Below, in pieces: positions 1-5,573 of a stretch of DNA of 11,166 nt; the first letter of the stretch is position 1, and every line of letters starts with the position of its first letter. A program made the position numbers and the translations under genes. This DNA comes from Campylobacteraceae bacterium (GTDB lineage Bacteria > Campylobacterota > Campylobacteria > Campylobacterales > Sulfurovaceae), in contig JALUKJ010000183.1 of the NCBI GenBank assembly GCA_027056615.1, forward strand, positions 1 through 11,166, in the 5' to 3' direction. The notes under the pieces are model-generated. The model was not told the DNA's origin and did not search any database. It saw only the letters and a list, made by a program, of their open reading frames with translations.

Positions 1-1
1 T

Positions 2-358
2 AAAAAAAATGAAATTCAATACACTGTAAAAGCAAAAACAAAAGTAGAAAACTTTAAAAAAGATGTTAAGTCTCTTTTTCTTAATCGTAAAAAATATGTT
101 TCCCAAAATTTTTACTATAAAGATGGCTCAATATTAAATGAAAAGTATAATATTAGCTTTAAACGTATGTTTATCTATGGACAAAATATCTATATAAAGA
201 GTGCAAAAGGAAGTTTTTATAAATATACTTTTAGAGCTAAAAAAGTTGTAGTTTATAGAGATAGAATAGTTTTTTCACATATCTTTTTTAAATCGTCTAC
301 TAAAAGAGGTTCAAAGTTGAAGTTTATCTATTATTTTGATAAGAAGAGTGAGATTTGA
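2..358 (+). CDS. C-terminal fragment of unrecognised protein (5' end outside window)
   Basis: The frame is open from position 2 to the TGA at 356-358, giving 118 residues with no start at the left edge. This is therefore the tail of a longer gene. An internal ATG at 167 has no convincing ribosome binding site and is probably not the start. The fragment is basic and rich in Lys, Phe and Tyr, with alternating hydrophobic and charged residues (for example KVVVYRDRIVF, then KLKFIYYFDKK at the end). That pattern suggests beta strands, but I see no catalytic motif, membrane helix or family signature. It converges on rpsR across a 93-base gap. I do not recognise the family and assign no function. 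Confidence 0.55.
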   Translation, partial: KKNEIQYTVKAKTKVENFKKDVKSLFLNRKKYVSQNFYYKDGSILNEKYNISFKRMFIYGQNIYIKSAKGSFYKYTFRAKKVVVYRDRIVFSHIFFKSSTKRGSKLKFIYYFDKKSEI

Positions 359-411
359 TTTTATCTTATTTATAAGCTCCTATATTGCGTACTAAAGAAG
401 AACTTAAATAT

Positions 412-435
412 GGTGCGATAGCAATCGCACCCTAC
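412..435 (-). repeat. REP-like palindrome with GTAG head
   Basis: Positions 412-419 (GGTGCGAT) and 424-431 (ATCGCACC) form a perfect 8-bp inverted repeat around a 4-base loop. It is GC-rich in an otherwise AT-rich gap. On the minus strand the hairpin is directly preceded by GTAG (432-435), the layout of REP elements, where a GTRG tetranucleotide sits before an imperfect palindrome recognised by a RAYT (TnpA-REP) transposase. It lies between the convergent partial gene and rpsR. It may also slow or end transcription from either side, but no clean U-tract follows on either strand, so a REP-type repeat is preferred over a classical terminator. Copy number elsewhere in the genome cannot be seen here. 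Confidence 0.5.
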
Positions 436-451
436 AGATTTTCAATAAAAA

Positions 452-715
452 CTATCTAATCAAATCAAATGGGTTTTCCACTACATTTTTTCTATCTACA
501 ATGTATGGAATAAGTGCTGTTTGTCTAGCTCTTTTAATAGCTACTGTTACTAGCTCTTGGTGACGTTTACAGTTACCTGTAAGTCTTCTAGGCATAATCT
601 TAAATCTTTCGCTCAATGAGAACTTAAGTAGATTTAAATCTTTATAGTCAATGAATTCAATCTTCATTTCACAGTATTTACAATATCTTTTTTTGAACTT
701 TCTTCTTTCTGCCAT
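452..715 (-). CDS. rpsR: 30S ribosomal protein bS18
   Basis: This 87-residue protein has the usual length and signatures of bS18: FIDYKDL near residues 21-27, then [15 protein letters not shown] (35-49), then AIKRAR and ALIPYIVD. bS18 binds the 30S platform together with bS6 and contacts 16S rRNA. Cys12 and Cys15 (CKYC) with Cys49 and His52 (CKRH) form a CxxC...CxxH set, the zinc-ribbon ('C+') version of the protein. Many bacteria, including H. pylori as I recall it, have lost some of these residues. The start is supported by AGGAG 7-8 bases upstream. It is the last gene of the rpsF-ssb-rpsR operon, 9 bases after ssb. Confidence 0.97.
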   Translation of the reverse strand: MAERRKFKKRYCKYCEMKIEFIDYKDLNLLKFSLSERFKIMPRRLTGNCKRHQELVTVAIKRARQTALIPYIVDRKNVVENPFDLIR

Positions 716-724
716 GGGTTTCTC

Positions 725-1312
725 CTAAAATGGTATCTCGTCATCGTCGATGTCGATTTCTGGTACAGGTGGTTGCTGTTGCATTTGTGGTTGTGGTGCA
801 TTATATGATGGTTGTTGTGAAGCTTGTGGTTGAGGATAACTACTCTGTTGAGGTTGTGTATAACTCTGTTGAGGCTGTGATTGAGCACCATAAGAACAAG
901 CTTGGCTTTGTTGTTGTCCTCCACCATAGTTGTTCTGAGATGCTTGGTTACCGTAACCATTATTGTTGTTAGGGTTCATTGAGTCTGCTTTAGAGTCTAA
1001 CATTTTTAAGGTCTCTACGGTTACAACATGTTTGCTTCGTTTACTTCCATCTTGTGCTGTCCACTGTTGAAATGTTAAGCGTCCATCTACTAAAACTTTG
1101 CTCCCCTTGCGTAAGTATTGGTTAGCAATCTCAGCAGTTCTTCCAAAAAATGTTAAGTCAATAAATAGGACTTCTTCCTTTTGTTCACCTGTTTGGCTTT
1201 TCCACTTTCGGCTTGTTGCAATTCCAACATTACCAATAGCAGAACCACTTTGAGAGTATCTAATCTCAACATCTCTTGTAAGGTTTCCTACTAATATTAC
1301 TTTATTATACAT
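725..1312 (-). CDS. ssb: Single-stranded DNA-binding protein SSB
   Basis: The product has 195 residues. Residues 1 to about 108 are the OB fold, opening with MYNKVILVGNLTRDVEIRY and containing the typical FIDLTFFGRTAEIA and YLRKGSKVLVDGRL segments. Residues about 110-182 are a disordered linker very rich in Gln, Asn, Ser, Pro and Tyr. The protein ends in the acidic tip DIDDDEIPF, the standard docking peptide for replication and repair partners. SSB coats single-stranded DNA at forks and repair sites. The linker contains one Cys (QACSYG) and short PQQSY-type repeats. GGAG lies 6 bases before the ATG. The gene sits 30 bases after rpsF and 9 before rpsR, so bS6, SSB and bS18 are very probably made from one transcript. 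Confidence 0.97.
   Translation of the reverse strand: MYNKVILVGNLTRDVEIRYSQSGSAIGNVGIATSRKWKSQTGEQKEEVLFIDLTFFGRTAEIANQYLRKGSKVLVDGRLTFQQWTAQDGSKRSKHVVTVETLKMLDSKADSMNPNNNNGYGNQASQNNYGGGQQQSQACSYGAQSQPQQSYTQPQQSSYPQPQASQQPSYNAPQPQMQQQPPVPEIDIDDDEIPF
842..874. repeat. 21-bp-period direct repeat in the ssb linker
   Basis: ACTCTGTTGAGG occurs at 842-853 and again at 863-874, a shift of exactly 21 bases or seven codons. It encodes part of the PQQSYTQ/PQQSSYP stretch of the SSB linker. It probably arose by slippage in low-complexity coding DNA and keeps the reading frame. Confidence 0.7.
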
Positions 1313-1342
1313 GGGGTTCTCCGTAAATTAATTGCTTTTGAG

Positions 1343-1744
1343 TTATGCTTGAGTTGCTACTTCTGTAGTTTCGGCAACAGGAGCTTCTTTTTCTTTTGGT
1401 TCTTCTTTTACAAAGTTTGCAGCAGTTACAAGTTTCTCAAATTGAGCTAGCTCTTTTTTCTTTGTATATTTAACTGTAAGGTATTTAATAACCTCTTCAT
1501 TAAACTTCAAGTTTCTTTCAAGCTCTGCAATAACGCTACCTACTGCTTTAAAGTAAACAATAGTGTAAAAACCACGCTCATTTTTTTCAACAGGGTAAGC
1601 AAGTTTTCTCATACCCATTTTATTGGTAGCAAGAATTTCAGCACCATTTTTTACAAGAATATCTTCAATTTTTGCAATGTTAGATGCTGTCTCTTCATCT
1701 GTAAGTGTAGGTTTAAGTACATACAGTGTTTCGTAGTTGTTCAT
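1343..1744 (-). CDS. rpsF: 30S ribosomal protein bS6
   Basis: With the ATG at 1744 the protein has 133 residues and begins MNNYETLYVLKP, the standard bS6 N-terminus. The start is fixed by AAGGA about six bases upstream. An in-frame ATG nine codons earlier (1771) adds a non-conserved MGYKTKRNR and lacks a good binding site, so it is rejected. Family segments include MGMRKLAYPVEKNERGFYTIVYF and ELERNLKFNEEVIKYL, and a Glu/Ala-rich tail follows. bS6 pairs with bS18 on the 30S platform. This is the first gene of the rpsF-ssb-rpsR operon and is transcribed away from HK1. Its leader holds a short hairpin (1779-1792), and a candidate promoter lies near 1831-1836. Confidence 0.97.
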   Translation of the reverse strand: MNNYETLYVLKPTLTDEETASNIAKIEDILVKNGAEILATNKMGMRKLAYPVEKNERGFYTIVYFKAVGSVIAELERNLKFNEEVIKYLTVKYTKKKELAQFEKLVTAANFVKEEPKEKEAPVAETTEVATQA

Positions 1745-1778
1745 TCTATTCCTTTTGGTTTTATAGCCCACTCTTCAA

Positions 1779-1792
1779 ACCATCTAAATGGT
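1779..1792 (-). promoter_or_regulatory. Hairpin in the rpsF leader
   Basis: ACCAT (1779-1783) and ATGGT (1788-1792) form a perfect 5-bp stem with a 4-base loop, about 35 bases upstream of the rpsF start. In several bacteria the bS6:bS18 complex binds its own rpsF leader to regulate the operon. This hairpin is in the right place for such a site. I cannot match it to the known motif from sequence alone, and the stem is short. Confidence 0.25.
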
Positions 1793-1822
1793 CTCCAAAT
1801 TATGAGCAAGAATTTTGGAAGC

Positions 1823-1836
1823 ATGATATTATCATA
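1823..1836 (-). promoter_or_regulatory. Candidate rpsF promoter -10 within a palindrome
   Basis: On the minus strand TATGAT (1836-1831) is a reasonable -10, with a T/A-rich region upstream. This is usual for Campylobacterota sigma-70 promoters, which lack a strict -35. The site overlaps a perfect palindrome, ATGATA-T-TATCAT (1823-1835). A start near 1824 would give a leader of roughly 80 bases. The promoter and any operator role are inferred from position and base pattern. Confidence 0.3.
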
Positions 1837-1935
1837 AAATATCTATTTTTTTGCTAAATTTAGAATCAGGAAGAGAGTTTAAACCAATATAAATGTAAAA
1901 AAGTGGCTAATTTGACTTTAGTTAATAAAAATAAA

Positions 1936-1963
1936 CTTAAGTAAAATAATTATATTATATACT
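1936..1963 (+). promoter_or_regulatory. Candidate promoter of hybrid kinase HK1
   Basis: CTTAAG (1936-1941) lies 16 bases before TATACT (1958-1963), which would start transcription about 27 bases before the HK1 ATG. The upstream element sits in the palindrome ACTTAAGT (1935-1942) and resembles the TTTAAGTnTT element described for Campylobacter jejuni promoters. A similar ATAAACTTAA word (1931-1940 here) recurs before HK2. Confidence 0.35.
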
Positions 1964-1996
1964 TTAATAAAAATATATATTTTAAGGCACTTTAAT

Positions 1997-4405
1997 ATGA
2001 AAAAACTCAATCTATTTTCTAAAATATCTATCTCTATAAACAGCTCTAAAGTTTTTATCTTTACTATCTATCTAACCCTCATTTTGGGGTCAAGTTTTCT
2101 TTTTTACAAAGGATATCAAAACTACTATCACCTAGATAATATTGAAAGGCAACACAAAGTTTTAGAGAGTGTGAATGATATTTCATCACGAAAAGAGGAG
2201 CAACGAACCATTATGATGACCTCTATTATGGTTTTAGTACTCTCTTTTCTTATGCTCTCACGTCATAAATATATTTTAAAATATATGAAATTAGAGAACA
2301 AAACTCTTCAACGCCTTTTAGATGATTTAGAAGGCTATCAAGACCAAGAGAAGGTTGAAGAGTTTAAGAGTATGGTTAAAAATAGGAACTTTTCGGAGAT
2401 TTATGAAATGATGTCTGAGATTATTGAAGAGCTTCAAACAAATAAAGAGTTAGCCGATGCAGCAAATCAGACAAAAAGCCTTTTTTTAGCCAATATGTCA
2501 CATGAGATTCGTACACCATTAAATGGGATTGTAGGTTTTACAAAGTTTTTAAGCTCAACAACATTAGATGATGAGCAGAAGGAGTTTGTACAGATTATAC
2601 GAAAAAGTTCAGAAGATTTGCTTACTATTATCAATGATATTTTAGATATTTCTAAAATAGAAAATGGCTCTATATCATTAGAAGAGGTCTACTTTAACCC
2701 TATGGAGGAGTTTGAAAATGTAATAGAGTCTTATTCTGCTAATGCTTCAAAAAAAGATATTGATTTTTCCTTATGGATTGACCCTATTTTCTCTTCGCTA
2801 CTTCTACGTTCTGACCCAGGAAAGATAAAACAGGTACTTATTAATCTTATTTCTAATGCTGTTAAGTTTACGGAGAAGAGGGGAACTATTGATGTAATTA
2901 TTGAAAAAATATCAACGTCAAATGAAGATATTAGTGTTAAATTTACAGTTAAAGATACAGGAGTTGGAATATCTAAAGAGCAGGAGGAGAAAGTTTTTGA
3001 AGCATTTACTCAAGCAGATATTAGTACCTCTCGAAAATATGGAGGAACAGGTCTTGGATTAACTATCTCAGCAGGATTAGTTAATGCTTTAGGAGGTGCT
3101 TTAAAAGTTAAAAGTACTTTAGGAGAGGGAAGCTCTTTCTCCTTTACTTTAGATATGCCTAAAAAAGATATAGAGCGTAAAAATATAATAAAACCAATAA
3201 GAGTAGCAATCTATGCACCAGAAGAGGTTAGTACAAAAGATTCAGACCACTATTTAGAAGATTACCTTCTCTATTTTTCACACATCTCGATTATGCGTTT
3301 TAAACGTTTTGAGGAGTGTATCTATGCAAACTCCTCAATGTTTAATGCACTATATATTCATTACGATAAGATTAATCAAGAGGAGTTAAATCAGATATTA
3401 AAAAAGCATGGTAAAGAGTCTAATATTATTTTAGTAACTAAATTAAATAAAAGATATTTAGTACAAGATATTTCAGATAAATTTACTCAAGTACTTTATG
3501 AGCCTATAACCTTTTCAAAAGTTGAAAAGTCATTTAACTTTTTAATAAAAGATAAGAATAATAAAATTCTTATAAATAATAAAGAAAAAGTTACCCCTTT
3601 AAAGAAAGAGAAAACATCTATGAAACTTTTTTCTAATATACATACTTTAGTTGTAGAAGACAATCCAATTAATCAAAAGATGATTCAACATACATTGAAA
3701 AATATTGGTATTACTTCAGATTGTGCTAACAATGGTCAAGTAGGTCTTGAGATGTTTATGAAAAATCATAATAAGTATAAGATGATTTTTATGGATATAC
3801 AGATGCCTGTAATGAATGGTCTTGATGCTACAAAAGCTATTTTAGCCTATGAAAAGCATAATAATTTAAATCATACACCAATTGTTGCTGTAACTGCCAA
3901 TGCATTAAAAGGAGATAGAGAATATTTTATGTCAGAGGGAATGGATGAATATATCTCTAAGCCTATTAATTTAGAAAAGTTTATTCGTGTTTTAAAAATA
4001 TTTTTTAAAGAGGAAGATAATTCATCTAAACTATCTACTGTCTCAACAACAGATATTTTACTTTATAAAGAGACTCCAATGGAAGCAAAGATTATCTCTG
4101 CTATTTTAAAGAAATTGGACTACTCTGTAGATGTGGTTGAAAATCTTAATGAGTTAAAAAAAGTGATGGATATTAACTCTTATAAGTGTATTCTATTAGA
4201 TAGAGTTAGTAATGATATAGAACAAAGTAATGTAGTTCAATATATTAAGGCACAAAATATTCCATCTATGCTTTTTGTAGATAGTAAAGATATTGTGATA
4301 CCTAGTGACAAAGAGAACTTTACCTTTATCTCTGATAAGGTTACTGATTATACTAGCATTAAAGAAAAAGTAGACAAGATGATAGACTTTGCTAATGTTT
4401 CATAA
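1997..4405 (+). CDS. Hybrid histidine kinase HK1 with one canonical and two degenerate receivers
   Basis: This 802-residue membrane sensor kinase has helices at about 19-38 and 71-88 enclosing a loop of only some 30 residues. A linker without a recognisable PAS or HAMP domain follows. HisKA carries His169 ([12 protein letters not shown]), and the ATPase domain has Asn283/Asn287, D320-TGVGI and GGTGLGL (349-355). Three receiver-like domains come next. The first (about 400-515) is degenerate, with His455 where the phosphorylated Asp should be. The second (about 549-670) is complete: Glu554/Asp555, Asp600, Thr633, Lys655. The third (about 686-800) keeps Asp735 but has Lys-Glu in place of the acidic pair. 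The expected chemistry is autophosphorylation at His169 and transfer to Asp600. The signal and partner are unknown, and no response regulator or Hpt protein is nearby. The start has AAGG 9 bases upstream. Its end overlaps holA by 6 bases. It is a paralog of HK2. Confidence 0.9.
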   Translation: MKKLNLFSKISISINSSKVFIFTIYLTLILGSSFLFYKGYQNYYHLDNIERQHKVLESVNDISSRKEEQRTIMMTSIMVLVLSFLMLSRHKYILKYMKLENKTLQRLLDDLEGYQDQEKVEEFKSMVKNRNFSEIYEMMSEIIEELQTNKELADAANQTKSLFLANMSHEIRTPLNGIVGFTKFLSSTTLDDEQKEFVQIIRKSSEDLLTIINDILDISKIENGSISLEEVYFNPMEEFENVIESYSANASKKDIDFSLWIDPIFSSLLLRSDPGKIKQVLINLISNAVKFTEKRGTIDVIIEKISTSNEDISVKFTVKDTGVGISKEQEEKVFEAFTQADISTSRKYGGTGLGLTISAGLVNALGGALKVKSTLGEGSSFSFTLDMPKKDIERKNIIKPIRVAIYAPEEVSTKDSDHYLEDYLLYFSHISIMRFKRFEECIYANSSMFNALYIHYDKINQEELNQILKKHGKESNIILVTKLNKRYLVQDISDKFTQVLYEPITFSKVEKSFNFLIKDKNNKILINNKEKVTPLKKEKTSMKLFSNIHTLVVEDNPINQKMIQHTLKNIGITSDCANNGQVGLEMFMKNHNKYKMIFMDIQMPVMNGLDATKAILAYEKHNNLNHTPIVAVTANALKGDREYFMSEGMDEYISKPINLEKFIRVLKIFFKEEDNSSKLSTVSTTDILLYKETPMEAKIISAILKKLDYSVDVVENLNELKKVMDINSYKCILLDRVSNDIEQSNVVQYIKAQNIPSMLFVDSKDIVIPSDKENFTFISDKVTDYTSIKEKVDKMIDFANVS

Positions 4406-5377
4406 AAAACTTTGCAACCGAATAAAAACCCCATACAAAAGCAATTCCCTATTTTGAGATGGGGTTGTTTTTAACTCTATCTCCATTTCTAATAGGTACT
4501 CAAATATATTTAAAAGAGCAGGGCTTTTAACTCGTAATGCAAGGTTTGCTTTTTGCTCTTCAATTGGTTTAGGTAATTTATAACCCAAAATAGCTTTTGA
4601 GTCAATATAACCATTGAGTTTCATAAAAGCATGAAATAGAAAGATTTGATTTACAAAAAATTGAGTTGAACGCAATATAGAAAACTCATCTTCTCCTAGT
4701 TCTAAAAGTTTGGTAATAGTTTTAACTATAGGCTTTTTTTCAAAGAGTTCAATAAGTAGTTGCTCTGTTGCCAAAGGAGCTGTAGAGTAGACCAATCTGT
4801 CAATATCTTTAGAGGTTACTTTTGTACCTAAAATAGCCAATTTATTTAGCTCATTGGCACAAAGAGCAATATTGTTATTAAGTACTAACATAAGGTGTTG
4901 TAGGGCGTAGTAGTCAATCTCTAGTCCAATATTTTTTGCTTTTCGTTGTAAAAGCTCAATACTCTCTCTTACATTTGGTTCAAATAGCCGTAACCAGTTA
5001 GCACCTTTTTTGGGTGAAAATGAGTTTTGAAGACTTTTAGCATTAGTTGCTGTTCCTGTATAATGAAAAAGAAAGAAGTTATCAGGGTTTTTACCAACTA
5101 ATTCTACTAAAGTATCTAACTCTTTTTTAGGAATCTTTTTATCACGTTTTACAATAAGTAAATTTATCCCACCAAAAAGTGATGATTGAGACAGATAAGA
5201 TTTTGCTCTTTCAAATGAGTACTCATCATAGTATAAAGATAGCATAGATTCTGCAGAGTTAGTAATGTTAATATAATATTGAAGATAGTTAGCAATTTGA
5301 TACTCATTTTCTCCAAAAAAGAGCATGGCTCTAGGAGGGGTAGCACGTAGTATTTTTTCAAAATCTCTTTGATACAT
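4400..5377 (-). CDS. holA: DNA polymerase III subunit delta (clamp loader)
   Basis: The 325-residue length fits HolA (H. pylori HolA is of similar size). Delta is the clamp-loader subunit that opens the beta sliding clamp. Recognisable parts are the N-terminal [11 protein letters not shown], the [14 protein letters not shown] segment typical of the delta AAA+-like domain, then FFLFHYTGT, and a helical C-terminal region with [26 protein letters not shown]. As usual for delta, no functional Walker A is present. AAAGGA lies about 9 bases before the ATG. It is convergent with HK1, with the stop codons overlapping at 4400-4405, and divergent from HK2. In relatives holA lies between rpsF and rnr, so its flanking kinases appear to be insertions. 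A terminator-like hairpin lies inside its last two dozen codons. Confidence 0.88.
   Translation of the reverse strand: MYQRDFEKILRATPPRAMLFFGENEYQIANYLQYYINITNSAESMLSLYYDEYSFERAKSYLSQSSLFGGINLLIVKRDKKIPKKELDTLVELVGKNPDNFFLFHYTGTATNAKSLQNSFSPKKGANWLRLFEPNVRESIELLQRKAKNIGLEIDYYALQHLMLVLNNNIALCANELNKLAILGTKVTSKDIDRLVYSTAPLATEQLLIELFEKKPIVKTITKLLELGEDEFSILRSTQFFVNQIFLFHAFMKLNGYIDSKAILGYKLPKPIEEQKANLALRVKSPALLNIFEYLLEMEIELKTTPSQNRELLLYGVFIRLQSFL
4427..4472 (+). terminator. Terminator-like hairpin after HK1, inside the holA 3' coding end
   Basis: AACCCCAT (4427-4434) pairs perfectly with ATGGGGTT (4459-4466), followed by GTTTTT (4467-4472), about 20 bases after the HK1 stop. This has the shape of an intrinsic terminator for HK1, although the 24-base loop is long. 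The same bases encode the C-terminus of holA on the other strand (around [13 protein letters not shown]), where the hairpin is followed by TTTTTATT just before the holA stop. Pairing is visible, but function is inferred. Confidence 0.4.
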
Positions 5378-5399
5378 ACTCTATTATCCTTTGCTATTT

Positions 5400-5420
5400 A
5401 TTTGATAAATTATATCAAAT
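5400..5420 (-). promoter_or_regulatory. holA promoter (extended -10) embedded in an inverted repeat
   Basis: ATTTGATA (5400-5407) and TATCAAAT (5413-5420) form a perfect 8-bp inverted repeat with a 5-base spacer, ending 22 bases before the holA start. On the minus strand its centre reads TGATATAAT, an extended -10 with consensus TATAAT at 5414-5409, giving a leader of about 25 bases. A protein bound to the repeat would cover the -10. No clear -35 is seen, which is normal for this phylum. Confidence 0.5.
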
Positions 5421-5490
5421 TAAAACATAAAAAGAGTCTCAAAAAATAGTAGATAACAATAGTTTAATAATTAAAAAATATAATTAATAG

Positions 5491-5541
5491 TTTAAGATAA
5501 TTTTTAAGTATTGCCATTGTAATTTTAAGATAAACTTAAAA
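5491..5541 (+). promoter_or_regulatory. TTTAAG repeats and candidate promoter before HK2
   Basis: TTTAAG occurs at 5491-5496, 5503-5508 and 5524-5529. The last faces an inverted copy, giving TTTTAAG-ATAAA-CTTAAAA (5523-5541), a perfect 7-bp inverted repeat. TTTAAGTATT (5503-5512) matches the -35-region element TTTAAGTnTT reported for Campylobacter promoters, and TAAGAT (5526-5531) lies 17 bases after its TTTAAG core as a possible -10. The cluster could be promoter elements, regulator sites, or both. HK2 begins 33 bases after the last repeat. Confidence 0.35.
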
Positions 5542-5573
5542 AAATATTATTTTGTTATCAAGGGGTAGACTAT

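Noticed and set aside
365..376. CTTAT-TT-ATAAG inverted repeat after the partial gene
   Set aside because: The stem is short and AT-only, with no U-tract; such repeats are expected by chance in this base composition.
412..431. Hairpin as a classical rho-independent terminator for rpsR
   Set aside because: No U-tract directly follows the stem on either strand; the GTAG head fits a REP-type element better, though partial terminator activity remains possible.
664..972. Open frames on both strands overlapping ssb (about 98 and 80 codons)
   Set aside because: They lie opposite or out of frame with the low-complexity SSB linker, encode His/Asn- or Val-rich strings, and lack ribosome binding sites. 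The ssb frame is certain.
1745..1771. Upstream ATG at 1771 as rpsF start
   Set aside because: It adds nine non-conserved residues, has no good ribosome binding site, and bS6 proteins start at the MNNYETLYV-type segment, which has AAGGA before it.
5164..5361. 65-codon minus-strand frame inside holA
   Set aside because: It is out of frame with a clearly recognisable holA and has no independent support.
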